Source of the DNA: Nannochloropsis salina CCMP1776
Taxonomy: Eukaryota > Sar > Eustigmatophyceae > Eustigmatales > Monodopsidaceae
Assembly (NCBI GenBank): GCA_004565275.1
Contig: SDOX01000128.1
Span: forward strand, 124,839 to 188,838
Direction of reading: 5' to 3'
DNA: 64,000 nucleotides
Shown here: positions 20,882 through 32,332 of the stretch, one piece after another
Layout: the number at the start of each line of letters is the position of its first letter
How positions within the stretch are numbered: the first letter of the stretch is position 1
Translations under genes and position numbers: made by a program
The notes under the pieces: generated by a model
What the model was told of the DNA's origin: nothing
The model's database searches: none
Seen by the model: only the letters and a program-made list of their open reading frames with translations

Positions 20882-22488
20882 TCACTGACCACTCTGCTGA
20901 TGGGACGGTTGCTGGGGCTTTTTTTTCTGCAACAACAAAGCCGGGTCCGCCATGTCGAATTGAAAGGTCAGCATGTCATGGGCGAACTGCGCGCCGAAGT
21001 AGCCGGTGAAGAGGCCGTGGGCGGGGTCGTGAACGAGCTGGTACTCGTCGTAGGCACGGTGTCTCGACACCACCCGCTCCTCCACCTCTGCATCCGGCAC
21101 GCATCCGCGGGAGCGCCGGACCGTGTCCGAATAGACGGTGAGATACTCCATGAAGGCCGGGAACAGGGTGGACTGGACCTGACTCGACTCCTTCAAGCGC
21201 CCGAAGAGCATGTGCTCTGAGAACCAGCGCGTGTCCTCGTAGTATCGGTTGCTCATGGCCTCATTCAGAGCCGGGTATTTCGCCTTGATGGGGCCAAGCT
21301 GGTTGATGAAGCGTTGCTTGTATGCCGCCTCCTGAGAGAGCGGCTGGAAATCAACCACGGCCAGCATCTTGTGCCCCGCGAAGAGCAACAGGTCGATGCC
21401 GAGGATGGGGGCGTCCGTGTCGAAACGGGGGTACCACACGGAATTGAACACCTGTAGACCCTTGCCACCATCCATATACGTGAAGCGGATCTTTCGAAAG
21501 TCCTCCGTCTCCACACAGAAACTTCCTGTAGGGAGGGAGGAAGGGAAGGGGGAAAACATGGGGAGTGTGTGAGGGAGGAGGGTGCGGATCTAGCAGGAGG
21601 ATAAAAAAAGGTGTACCAGGCTCGGATGGATCGAAGCGACAGAGATAAGGTACGCCCCACGCTACAAAGAACCATGGAGAACACCTTGTCTCCCTAACTA
21701 CCTCCGTCCATCCATTCTAAGTCCCAAAATTAAAGTCTCCTTACCCATCTGCGATGCCTTTTTCGCCGCACGAGTGTACGCCACATTCTCTGGAACGGGA
21801 AGCTGACGGACGAAGCCGCTCTGTGCCTCCAAATGCCGCATCTGCGCTTCTAAGAAAGGCATGTAGAGCAGGGTTTCCGGGCCATCGCCCGTGATGGATC
21901 GGGTCCAAGGCAGACTTTGGAAAAAGGAGGGAGGAAGAAGGGTCTCCGCAGCAACAGCGTGCGCGACGACAGGGGGATGGGGAGGATCAGCGGTAGCCGG
22001 CGGGCTGCTGCCGCCCGAGGTAGTCAGGGGCTCTCGAGGTTGTACCTGTAATATTTTAGGGACGGAAGTTGAAATACGGTCACGGTGTCACATTTTATAA
22101 AGACATCGAATGGAAAACGAAGGAGACTTGTGGGCGCACGACACGCAAGGGGGAAGATTCTTATTCTTCTGAAAAGCTGTCCCGGCACATCGTGATAAAT
22201 GACTTCGCAGCAACACGATAGGGGAATGTGCTATAGTGCAGCCCCAACAACCACATGGTCGTCTAAAGCCTTTACGCCGCAGATGCAACGTACCGTTGAT
22301 TTCCGGACTAGCAGCGAATTTAATGCAGCCCCTGTTCTTTTTCTTAGGACCGCAGTCGTCCTGGACGACGTCGGAATCAAAAAAGATTCGACAACAATTG
22401 CGTAAATACATAGGAGGATAGCTAGTACGGGACATCGATGTCGCCTGAAGAGGCCTCCGCTTGCCTGTGAAGGCTTGGACCACCCCAT
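20882..22488 (-). CDS. Plastid-targeted ferredoxin-dependent bilin reductase (PebB/HY2 family)
   Basis: Three exons: 22488-22294, 22045-21745 and 21525-20882, with phases 0 and 1 and clean GT-AG ends (ACG|gtacgt; ATGG|gtaagg). The joined protein is 379 residues. Residues 1-45 hold a hydrophobic core (VLAILLCIYAIVV) followed by ESFLIP and a basic Ser/Thr-rich stretch, the bipartite presequence of a complex plastid. The catalytic domain has GLQVFNSVWYPRFD, APILGIDLLLF, MLAVVDFQPLS, NRYYEDTRWFSEHMLF and DPAHGLFTGYFG. ILGIDL...VVDFQPL and DPAHGLF.SYFG are hallmarks of bilin reductases that turn biliverdin or a dihydrobiliverdin into phyco- or phytobilins using ferredoxin. It looks nearest to PebB/HY2, but the product cannot be read from sequence. 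Confidence 0.88.
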
Positions 22489-23340
22489 TGCCGTGTGTAA
22501 GCAGTTCAAAGGAGGTCAGTCGCAGGCGGTTTATTACCACACCTTTCTCGGAAAAGAGGCCCGAGAAGAACTTTTCCCAATGTATCTCTACGCAAAGCGT
22601 GCCATGCTTTACTGCGTCGTGTGCTTTTCTTGTTCGTTTCTTGGGCCAAAAAAGTAGTAAATGTGTCAACGCCAAAGCCACCTCGCACCGGTGAGCCCTC
22701 ACTGCACAACCGTCTGTTTAGGAGGGACAAGAAGACTTTGAGTTACCATATCAAGGATTCAAGACTGCAAGATACCATGCTGCTGAGTCGGCCACTTGAT
22801 TATCAGCAGAAAAGTGTGTTCAAAAGCAGTAAGTGTCTGACTGACGACGTCTGGGTTCCTGCTGATCTGGTCTCCTACGGCGTGCACGGCAACTGGGGGG
22901 AAGATTGCAGAAGCAACTTCCTCGCTGCGGTCTTTCCGGTCATCCTCCCCCTCCTCTCAGCGCCCGCCGGGCCGCAAAAGTGGCTTTGTAGTCCGTAAAT
23001 ATGCAAACCTTATGCAAGGACAGGAAGGGTGCGTGTTTTTCAATGTGATTTGTGAAGTTTGGGAGCATGGCGATCTTCGAATCTGGATCATGGAAAGAAT
23101 GCCTCGAAAGGCGGCAATGACGATTTTGTGTACAGTACGTTCCGAGTAGACGCCCTACATGGCCATGCCTGTGGTTTCTTCACTATTATCGAGGGGGCCA
23201 CGATGGAAAAATACACCTTACTGAGGAATTTAAACCTTTATGAAAAAGGTAAAAAAATGAAATGACTTTCCTTTGGAATACAAAGTATTTCTTTATTGGA
23301 CGTGCCTCATCTCCATGTCCTCTAGTAGATAGTATCTCTG
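22489..23340 (-). other. Intergenic region between bilin reductase and Sec14-like gene
   Basis: This 852-bp region holds the bilin reductase promoter and the 3' end of the Sec14-like gene. The triplets from 23337 to 23293 (minus) could be an alternative last exon of the Sec14-like gene, followed at once by AATAAA. Other frames, including a 125-codon plus-strand one, show no motif. Confidence 0.35.
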
Positions 23341-25254
23341 TCAGTAACTTAATTTATCCATCTGCCTGTCCCCACCTTCCGCGTTATTTCTGTCCACAAG
23401 TGCCCGCAAACTTACCTCCTCCTCAGATTGCCCGAATTGTAGTGAATTCTTGCCTCCATACTCTACTGGAAGGACATCTGGGGAAATAAATTTTTCGACA
23501 TCTCCCGGTGAGGAGCAAATTTGGAATTGGTCTCGTACTGACGCGGGCATTACAGTGGACAGAAGCCTGAAAATCGGACCAAAAAACCTGTGCACACCAG
23601 TGGAAGTGGAAAAAGAGGAAAAGGGCATCGGAAAATGCGTCAGAGATTGCACTTTTTTTGCATTGACAGACAAAAAGAAGCCGCCAACACACACAGCACA
23701 GCCACGAGATAGTATGTTGACGTATCAAGCTAGAACCTGAGCACGATCTTACCGAGGGGCATTGACTACAAGAATTCGGAGCACTCGGTCAGGATAATGA
23801 TTATTTAGGGTCTGTGGAAAAGGGAGCGTGGCAGAGAACGAGGGGAAGGAGGGCCCGCAGAGAGCTTTATACATGTCGGCCGCCGACTCAAACCATTCCT
23901 GAAAACTCCATCAATGTGTCCTAGCGTGCGTCTCGCTTATTCTTCCTCTTAAATGCCCTTCTTTGCAACCTTGAGTACTTGTCCGCCTCCCTTCCCTTCC
24001 TGACGTCCCCTACCTCCCACACGAGCCTCCAACCTACCTCAGAGGCCGCGCGTATCAGCGCCAAGCTATCCGGGGACGCCAGCCGCGTCAAGGAAAGACC
24101 CTTCGCGTCCATCAAGGTCACGATCTATTGCCACAGGGACCGGTCGGTTTAAGTACACACAGGGTTTCCGCAGGGTTTCCTTCTTCTTGACCTCAAGTAT
24201 CTCCGTCGTACCTTTTTGTCGTCCCCCGGCGTAAGCACCGTCCAGACGTACTCCTGGACCAACGCTAAGTGCAGGGCCATGTCTCGCGGGCTTAATTTGG
24301 CCGACTTCATAAGTTTCACGTTCATCGAGCCTGGGAAGGAACGGTGCCCACGTCAGAAGTTTTTTCGCAGCACACGTGGCAAGCCCCAAGCTTGGCGGCA
24401 TTGCATGCAGGTCTTGCGCCGTTCGCTTGGTCACTACTTGCTCGCTCTGTGCGACCTGCACATTTCTCACGGTCTCCCCCCCTCCGTCCCTTCCCCGTCC
24501 CCCTTACCGGGTATTTCAACGGAAATACAGTTTCCCTGTAGGTCGCGTCCGTGCAGAAAAGCAGGATAGACGGTTTTCAGGGTTTCGTAGTGTGGATGCG
24601 GACGCTGCAGAATGTGGTCTGCATGAAGGCAGGCACAGGAGGTGTGGGTGAGGACACTAAGGCCATATAGCGAGCATGGGCGGGGGCCCAGACACGGCAA
24701 AGCAGAACGGACGAGCAAGCCTCTGGGTTTAATGCGTGTAGATTACAGCCGCATGCCTACCGCTCCATCACGTACCCATGTCATTTTCCTCCCGCCACTG
24801 CTTCGAGGCCTGCCATTTCCGCCCCGCCTTTTCCACGTTTCCTTTACAGGAGGCCAAGAAATTCGCTGGAATCTCGTTGGCCGCTGTCATGACCAAACAA
24901 GAGAAATTTTCAGACACAGGGGAGGAGGAGAGAGCAGGCAATCAACCAAATTGAGACAGTGAAAATACAGTATTTCCTTGTCATCGAGTTCGATTGCAAC
25001 GTGGTGCGATCGCATCTTATGTTTCGCCAATTTTTTCAAGTCCTCTTACATGGCAACGGTAGATTAGAGCCTTTGCGCTTAAACTGGATAGAGTTTGAGA
25101 TACGTCTCAACAGGCTAGGCATGGGAGAATCCTCGTCTGCCTGAGCGTCTTTAGTAGTTGCGCGAGACGAATGTGACACGAGACTGGGGCTCCGGCTACT
25201 CATCGCACCGGCAGCGCCACCCGAGGGAAGCTGCTCGGAAGTGGCGTCGCCCAT
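23341..25254 (-). CDS. Sec14-like CRAL-TRIO lipid-binding/transfer protein, seven exons
   Basis: Exons: 25254-25050, 24883-24776, 24618-24508, 24330-24212, 24124-24038, 23811-23753 and 23587-23341. All junction phases agree (1,1,1,0,0,2) and each has GT-AG ends. The protein is 311 residues: a Ser-rich N-terminal tail, a CRAL-TRIO-N helix bundle (FLASCKGNVEKAGRKWQ, QWREEND), then the lipid-binding fold with VYPAFLHGRDLQGN, VTLMDAKGLSLTRL, NNHYPDRVLRILVVNAP, RFFGPIFRLL and LPVEYGGKN. Sec14 proteins exchange phosphatidylinositol and other lipids between membranes. The last exon can be read to the stop at 23341 (chosen) or spliced at GAG|gtaagt to a 14-codon exon ending at 23293. The order NNHYPDRV directly after IRAASE matches yeast Sec14 and fixes the exon 5/6 junction. 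The first exon is short of family evidence but has a good donor. Confidence 0.85.
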
Positions 25255-25896
25255 GACCGGTATTATCCTGTGAGAGATGCGTGTAAACTCTCAGGCAGAT
25301 TTTACGGTAGAATGGAATCGAATGATGGACAGAGAGCCATGCGTGTCTTTGGCTGAAACAGGGTTAGGCACACGCTCTGTAACACTTGCAAGAAGGTGAC
25401 CTTTACAACACTTTGTTCCCCCCCCAAAAAGGAGCGGAGACCAGCGTGATAACGCCACGACAGCACAATATGCCTCTAATTATTAAGCTAGACATATTGA
25501 AAGAATTAATAGCATGGTATCCATCCATCTTTCTCTTTTACTTGGGTTTTCCTTGCTTTCCGATTTCATTCCATTACTCGCCGTCTCTTTCGCCCTCGAC
25601 GTAACCCGCGGTCGCGCGCCCGCCCATACCTCGGGCAATAGACTGTCTTCTTCTTTCCCTTTGATCCACGCGATATAAGTCTCAAGACACATTAGAGAAA
25701 GGCATTGATTAACCTTTAGGCATGCTTACTTTTATGATCTTATTCTACAAACCTCTGAAAACCAAGGTCTGGCCGGTTTTCTATTGAAAATCAAGGAGCA
25801 ACTAGACTTGGCAGGCAAGATACTTTACCCTGTGTTTTTTTTCATTGCACGCTGCCAGATTTCTAATTTTCCTGAGCTCTGTCAAATTTAATAGTC
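25255..25896. promoter_or_regulatory. Divergent intergenic region between Sec14-like and RRM genes
   Basis: This 642-bp region is AT-rich and lies between two start codons. Nothing further is recognised; no tRNA-like fold or repeat is seen. Confidence 0.4.
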
Positions 25897-26957
25897 ATGT
25901 TGCTGACTGGTTTGCGGAGGGCCCGGGTAAATGGCAACCGGCTGCTCGGATGGGCGGAATCGCGATTCTCTCACGCCCCTCGCTCCGTCATCGATACTAG
26001 CCTGACGGCATTCGCATGGGGGAGCCATAGGCACATTTCGACCAAGCTCTTTATTCGCAGTAAGTGGAAACGCCTTGTATAGGCGGATATATGGCCTATT
26101 GATCCCGTCAGTCGGAAACTGCGCGGATTACCTTGGTATCACAAACTTCATACATATACTACAGTCGTCCCGCATTCAACAACGCCTGAGTCCCTCCACG
26201 AGTTTCTGCGATCGTACGGTCCCATCCGCGAAGGTACGTCCCATACAACAGATTGAATTCGTATGGTTTATTACGTATCATCAAGTCCGCCGCGCTAATC
26301 CCGAGATACGTATTTTTTTTAAAAGTCAAGATTGTCCCCCCGACTCGTGACGACCGCCCTCCCTTCGCTTTCGTGGAGTTTGATAACCTTAAATCGGCGC
26401 TGGCTGCCATGGAAGAAATGGAATTTCGGGTACGTGAAGGCATACAGGGAGCGGGTGAGTGGCGTCGACCTAGGACTGAGAAGGTGCAACGTGCTCACAT
26501 GTGTCCCATGACGGGGCGACAGCGCCTGGAGGGCCGGCTCATTTTCCCGACCTTCCACGTGGATCATGGGAGAAGTGGGAATCTCCAAGGCGCGAACAGA
26601 TCTGGGAAGGAACACCGAAATCAAGGGAGGGGATTGTCATCACGCACGCGTTTGCGTGGAGACGGCATAAACCTTTCTGTAACCGGGCGTCACGGCCGGG
26701 ACAAGAGTTTATCCGAGCAGCAAGGGCGACAGGCAGAGGGTGGGCCGAACGAGCAGATATCAGGGCATGATGGGGAAGAGCAGGGCGTCTCTGGGAAAGT
26801 CGAGTCATCCGCAGCGGCGGAGGAAGACCTTGGCTTGCGGACTGACAGCTTGGACGGCACGGCCGCGGGGAGCCATGATAGTGTCGAGCAGTCGATAAGC
26901 GAGAGTGGATTTAAGAGGGAGGATGTATCGTACGTTGAAACGACGACAAGAGCTTGA
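25897..26957 (+). CDS. Single-RRM RNA-binding protein with organellar-type N-terminus
   Basis: Four exons: 25897-26059, 26165-26233, 26326-26429 and 26523-26957 (phases 1,1,0), giving 256 residues. Residues 1-50 are rich in Arg, Ser and Leu with few acidic residues (MLLTGLRRARVNGNRLLG, HRHIS), like a mitochondrial presequence. One RRM follows: RNP2 is KLFIRIV, then ESLHEFLRSYGPIREVKIV and RNP1 PPFAFVEF, ending LAAMEEMEFRRLEGRLIF. The C-terminal 120 residues are polar and low-complexity (GRGLSSRTRLRGDG, DLGLRTDSLDGTAAGSHD). The third intron (26430-26522) is 93 bases, has no in-frame stop and would add 31 residues inside the RRM if retained. I prefer splicing because it restores the normal RRM spacing. 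The RNA target and the exact compartment are not visible. Confidence 0.78.
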
Positions 26958-28144
26958 AGGGGGCAGAGGTGTTGAGAAGGGGGGAGATGCTCAACGAGAA
27001 CTCGTGGGGAGGGTTGTCAAGCACGCTACTGGATCAAAGTAAACAGGGTGCTTCAAGCTTTCAACAATCAAGTAAAGAAATCCGAAAACTTGGATGTTTG
27101 GTGATGTTCATCACCTGGTGCAGGTATGACTTCCGTCGTCGGATAGCGTCCTTCTGCCCTGTCTCTTCGCCGCAAGCTTTTCTCGTTTCCTCGGTTGCCC
27201 CCCTAGTGTTCTCCTCTTCACTGTTACGTTACGCATGCTTTAAATGCAAACTACAACAATCTGTAGCGTCCACGATGAGTGTCTTACTGGTGTGTCTGCA
27301 AGGCTCATCAACAAAAATAATGAATTCTCTCGTACAATTCATCATCTCTCGAACGACGCTTGCTACTCATGTCCCTCAAGGTAGCATGACCGAGGATTCA
27401 GGTGCATTGCATTGGATGGTTGAGCGCTTAATGGTCTTACCCTGCCGTACTCATGCACAAAAAGCTCTAATGAAGGGCGTTGTATGTGTTTTCCGGGTTG
27501 ATTTGACCAAGGGCGTGGTGAACGACAAATGAAAAAAAGGTGTCGGGCGTGCTGCGATTGACTGTTCCAATGCTCCGACAACACGCTCTATCCCAATATT
27601 CAATGGGAGCCGGTCAACCGACTCAGAAACTTTTTAGAAGCAATCGGCGCTAGAACTGATCTCATCACCTAGTGCGACAAATCGTTGTGTGCGATTGGCG
27701 CCACAGTCTGTGTCGCGGCGACAAGCCTGTGGCCCTGAAGGCGAGTGGCGGACACTCCCTCATCACCCACCCGAACCAACACCCTTTGGCAAGAAGGGTA
27801 GTGCTTCGTCAGTTGGAATAATTTGAACATGATGCAAGGCGAGGAAATGATGGCTGTGAGAAGCTATGACAGCGAGGGGGAGGGGAGACAGTTTTTGGCT
27901 GGCTCCCGGCCGTCGGAGGCATTCTTCCACCACCCTGCCGCCCTGTTTTCTCCGCCTCCCTCCTATTTAACCAAAGGAGATTTCCACCACAAAAAAGAAG
28001 ACAGTAGCAAATGAACGATAAATGTGCTATGTATCATTACTCACCTCACCGCTGAACTGGGATATTCGACAAAACATAGGAAGCAAGACAGCGCAGAAGT
28101 GGAGCTCCCACTCTCCTCACTTCCTCTTTCCCGGCTTGATTACA
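26958..28144 (+). other. Intergenic region between RRM gene and RPS18
   Basis: This 1.19-kb stretch has open frames up to 192 codons but no family motif, coherent splice set or RNA signature. The last 100 bases before RPS18 should be its promoter and leader. Confidence 0.35.
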
Positions 28145-28938
28145 ATGGTACGTACTTCACCAATATCGGAGTAGCGTCGCAATAGAGTACAATGTTGACA
28201 ATCCTAAGGGAATATCTGGATATGTCTAGAGTCAGTGAAAGCTTTGCGCGAGGCGTGTCGACGGAGAGGGCACAGGCCCCTGTGTCGCGCCGGGTGAGGG
28301 CCATGGCTCAGGATGATGCGCACATTCTTCGGGCTGGAGCGAAAGTTTCTTCAGAAGCGTGTACTTGTAGGTTTTTAGGCGGACAATATAATGAAATGCT
28401 TCCGCATGGGTCGCCGTACGAATCATCTGTCCTCCGCTTTCTCACTTTCCGTATTAAACTCTCATCACCTTCACACCCACAGTCGTTAATAATCACACCC
28501 GAATTTCAACATATCCTTCGAATCCTGAACACGAACGTGGACGGGACCCGATCAGTGCAGTATGCCCTGACCTCCATTAAAGGCGTTGGACGGCGATTTG
28601 CCAACGTTGTGTGCAAGAAAGCCGAAATCGACCTGAATCAGCGGGCGGGAGAGTTGACACAGGAGAAGCTGGAGGAAGTGATTGCAATTGTCTCAAATCC
28701 CAAGGCATTCAAGATTCCGGATTGGTTTCTGAACAGGCAGCGAGACTGGAAAACGAATAAGCCCTCGCAAGCAACGTCGAACGTGGTAGACACTAAGCTG
28801 CGCGAAGATCTGGAGCGATTGAAGAAAATCCGATCTCACCGTGGAATTCGCCACTACTGGGGTGTGCGCGTGCGTGGACAGCATACAAAAACCACAGGCC
28901 GCCGGGGGAAGACCGTGGGTCCTGCAGGAAAGAAGTAA
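28145..28938 (+). CDS. RPS18: 40S ribosomal protein S18 (uS13)
   Basis: Two exons: the first coding exon is just the ATG (28145-28147) followed by gtacgt, and the second is 28483-28938. The joined protein is 152 residues, the same length as human RPS18, and begins [19 protein letters not shown]. Other family blocks are [48 protein letters not shown] and [18 protein letters not shown]. The protein sits in the head of the small subunit and contacts the P-site tRNA and the large subunit. Splitting the gene right after the start codon is common for ribosomal protein genes and puts the 334-bp intron next to the promoter. A longer reading through 28192-28482 would give an unrelated N-terminus and is rejected. 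Confidence 0.96.
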
Positions 28939-29834
28939 AGCACACGACGAGTATTGCACGCGGGGGGTATAGAGTGGGAAATGTTTGTGGTTTGACGTGA
29001 TGGTAGATTACTAGAAGCCCTCACACTGTCTGATCGCGATTCTAGTCTCTTTCTAAAGAGCTCCAAAGCGGATGAGGAACAAGGAGAGGAGAAAGAGCTA
29101 CTGTCGCGTAAATCAGTGATCTGTCGAATTATGAAAGAAACAATCGCCACTTTCCAGTAGTGCCACCACATGCTTTGACTTTGAAGAAAGTCGTCTTTTT
29201 TATGTTTTATCATAATTCTTTGCGTGTCGCTGATGTCGGGGGGTTGGGGACAGGGGAGGTTTTTGATTTACGATGGCTGTGATGCGTTTTCTTTTTTAGA
29301 ACTCATGGTGCCGCATATTGTGTAAGCACGCGAAAAGTGAGAAGACCAATGAAGATTTACGTCGTCCCTCTCTTCTGCAGAGGGATTGTGTCTATTGCTT
29401 TTCATAGGCATAACTTCTCTTGGCAGCCCCTCCAGGCTCCTCTCTCAGGCCCATCTTGGGTCCGACAGAGAGAAATGTGCCATTCAGACATATACCCTGG
29501 ACCCTGAGAAGATATCACATCCTCAATCCTCGAAGAATCCTTTCAATACATATAAATCGTCAATGTGTCATGACGCTTGCCTGACACAGAAATACATTGT
29601 GGCCCACTGCTATGGAGAAGCTTCAACAGGAAGATGATACTTCAGGACATCGTTACATCACACACGCGTCGTCAAAGCTTTGTCTTTGGCCATTTCACCC
29701 GTGGCACGCGTTATGTCTTACCTAAGTACAATATATTTTCAACTGATGTACAGGCTTGTTATCCCTTCGGACAGCGGTAGATTTATCACACTCAGTCGTC
29801 GAGAATACTGGATACGCCGTGGAGGCCCGAGGCA
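28939..29834 (+). other. Intergenic region between RPS18 and START-like gene
   Basis: This 896-bp AT-rich region holds the RPS18 3' end and the promoter of the next gene. No gene or structured RNA is recognised. Confidence 0.4.
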
Positions 29835-31836
29835 ATGTCTCATCACGCGTCCAAATTCCCGCATCCGGCCAACACTACGGAGCAAATGTCTGATAAAATC
29901 AGAAGGAAAAAACTCTTTTTCTTGCCCATCAAAAGGCATTTGCGTCGCCGCCATCCGCAGTCAGGGCATGTTACAGACATAGCCTCGCGCAAAACTGCTG
30001 CATCTATATCCTCCCAGTACTCTCCACATCACCGCATCGGCAAGCATAATCCCGAGGAACGGAGATATAGGCAACAACGTCCAATCGTCTCGTCTAGCCC
30101 TCCGCAGTCCTCAAGGAAGGAGGCCGGCAGGAGTCCTCTTCGTCACGGCGTCCTCATTCCGGTTGAACCCCTCAATCTGGCTGCCTCTCTAGAGGAAGTC
30201 CTGCGCTGCTATGCGGTCGATCGCCTCATGGCGAGCGCGGCATTGTTAAGTGCACTTGAGCAGCGCATAGGCATTGCATTAAAGAGTGACGATGCTTTGG
30301 TCCGTGAGCCAGCCAAGGTGGTGAGAGGGTGCATGCAGAAACCGGAGATGGCCAAGCGCTTGGAGGTGATCCGCCTGCGGGGTTCGCAATGCAAAGAGTT
30401 GACAAACGCCGCCGAGACCACGGAGGGTTGGACGCTGGTATCGCAGCATGGGGGAACTGCAACGTATTTCCAGCCACTGGGGGTCACTGGGAGAGGGAAG
30501 ACAGAGGAAGCTTCTTTACAGAGGAAACAAGGGGTTGAGGACGGGATGGTGGAAGAGGAAGTGGCGGATCCAGAGCACTCGATCCGCATCCGGGTGGAGG
30601 GGGAGGTCGCTTGCTCCCCCATGGAGCAGTTAGCGGCGATGCGTGAGGCGGATCAGTACAAGCTGTGGATGCCCCTCTGCCTGGAGTCCGAGCTCCTGCA
30701 CCGAGAGGGAAACGCCGACCAGGTCCTCTGGTGGTCTATGGGCATTCCCCGGATGTTCACCTGGGACGTGCTTTTGCACGCCTGGGGCGCGGACTGCATG
30801 CTGGAGGACGGTTCGGTGGTGATCGTGGGCGGGTCCATCCGCGCCAGTGACCGCGTGCCTCCGGAACGTTTGCCGCCGCCCCCGGCCGGGTGGGGCTCGT
30901 GGCGCGTCTCCCTCCATCAGTTTCGGATCCGCTTTAAGGTCGTGTCCCCGAACACCAGCCATATCACTGCCTCTTTCATCCTCGACCCCAAGCTACGCGC
31001 CAAGGTAGGCAAGGCAAGCGAAATCTCACCCCGCCGTGGTCTTCTCCTTTTCCCCGCTTTCGCTCTGTTCTCCCCCTTGCACTTTTTTTCGTATTCCCAT
31101 TTTAGCAGACACCTGATCCCTGCTTCCTATTTCCATACAGCTTCTCTCCCTCACGCCTCGTAAGAGTGGCAAGATCGTCGTGTCCGTTTCCAAGTCCCTT
31201 CCTTTCTGACCCCTTGTTTCTCTCGATATCTCCCACCCGACGCCTTAGACCCTAGTCAATTACGTCATTAAGAGAGGCGCGGCTTTGAGCCTCAGCTTTT
31301 TACGGAGCCACGCCGAGAAGGTCTTGAGCCTAGGGGCCGCCCACCCGCTCTTCCCCGTCCTCCTCGCCGATCCCTTTTATCGCTCCTTCCTGGCCCCCCG
31401 CGTCCTTTGGTACGTGCGGCAGCATCTTTCCACCACCGCGGAGGCAGTGAGGAAGGGGGAGGATGATGGCGCGCCTGCAATCCTACGACTTTTGCATATC
31501 GACCTCGCCAAGGCCGAGGCCTGTGACCCCTACCCGCCCGCCCGGACGACTGCTTCCACTGACTCCCCCCGGGGTCCCTCGCGGGCCTGGGAGCCTGAGG
31601 ATGACAAGGAAGGAGCGAAAGAGAAGGATAAGGGAGACGAATGCCTAGGGAGGGTACTCTCAATTTCTGAAGGGTTGGAGGCGCTTAAGGGGGCCGGAGG
31701 AGGGGAAGAACTAGGCGGGGAGGAGCACGGAGTGGGCGAATGCGGGCCCGTCACCGCCAAGGTCCTCGGGGTCTTGGGGTCTCTGGTTGCGGTGTATGTC
31801 TACATAGAATGTCAAGCGTGGCTACATGGATGTTGA
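29835..31836 (+). CDS. START/SRPBCC-like lipid-binding domain protein with C-terminal hydrophobic segment
   Basis: Two exons, 29835-31004 and 31249-31836 (phase 0), encode 585 residues starting with the ATG at 29835. The N-terminal 90 residues are basic and polar (DKIRRKKLFFLPIKRHLRRRH). From about residue 255 a helix-grip domain is suggested: EQLAAMREADQYKLWMPL, then W.MGIPRMFTWDVLLHAWG, SVVIVGGSIRAS, a strand IRFKVVSPNTSHITASFILDP and a final long helix across the splice site (LVNYVIKRGAALSLSFLRSHAE). This order is that of START-type domains, whose pocket carries a lipid. The C-terminal 120 residues are Glu/Gly-rich and end with a hydrophobic VLGVLGSLVAVYVYIE, possibly a membrane anchor. 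The family assignment is by pattern and I am moderately sure. The ligand is unknown. Confidence 0.65.
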
Positions 31837-32332
31837 TGATGGAGACGGCCGGGGGGCGTCGAAGCGCGTCTGCAAAGTCGCAGGCGTGGCATTGCCTCAA
31901 AGCTCACAGGAACAAGCGAATGCCTTCGTCTTTTGGAGGGTGATAAAATCATATCCACGGCATAATTTGACTTACCGCTTGCTTCAATATCGACTTGAGT
32001 CAAGGGGCAGTCCATGACGGAACGGGGAGCCTGGGTGCGGATCTGACGAGGATGACGCGGACAGGGCGGTGACGCCTCTTGCTAAGCCCTCACGGAAGAT
32101 TTTGAGCGGTTGAGAAGGCTTTGAGTGGAGCGTTGTTCTTTTACGGAAGGTGGTGGTGAGAAAGCGTAAGGAGTGTATACAAAGAGAAAATCAAGGAGAA
32201 AGAACAGAAGAATGCGAAGCAAGGCACAAGTTGCTGACACACCAAATCTCGCTCATTGCTCCAAGATAGTGCTTTCGGTGACCCAACGGTTCCTCTGAAT
32301 CTTATTCCATTCCACCTTCTTTCTCAACCGCC
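31837..32332. other. Convergent intergenic region (START-like / APRT)
   Basis: This 496-bp region lies between facing stop codons. No gene or repeat is seen. Confidence 0.4.

Noticed and set aside
22088-22702. A 204-codon minus frame over exon 1 of the bilin reductase
   Set aside because: It uses a different frame from the exon that joins in phase to the bilin reductase, and carries no motif.
24066-24470. A 134-codon minus frame across Sec14-like exons
   Set aside because: It reads exon 4 in the wrong frame; the phase-consistent exon set gives the CRAL-TRIO fold instead.
26954-27532. A 192-codon plus frame after the RRM gene
   Set aside because: It overlaps the RRM stop codon, starts in a 3' UTR position and shows no domain.
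28192-28482. An N-terminal extension of RPS18 by reading upstream in frame
   Set aside because: The extension is unrelated to any S18, while splicing from the ATG at 28145 gives exactly the conserved N-terminus and length.
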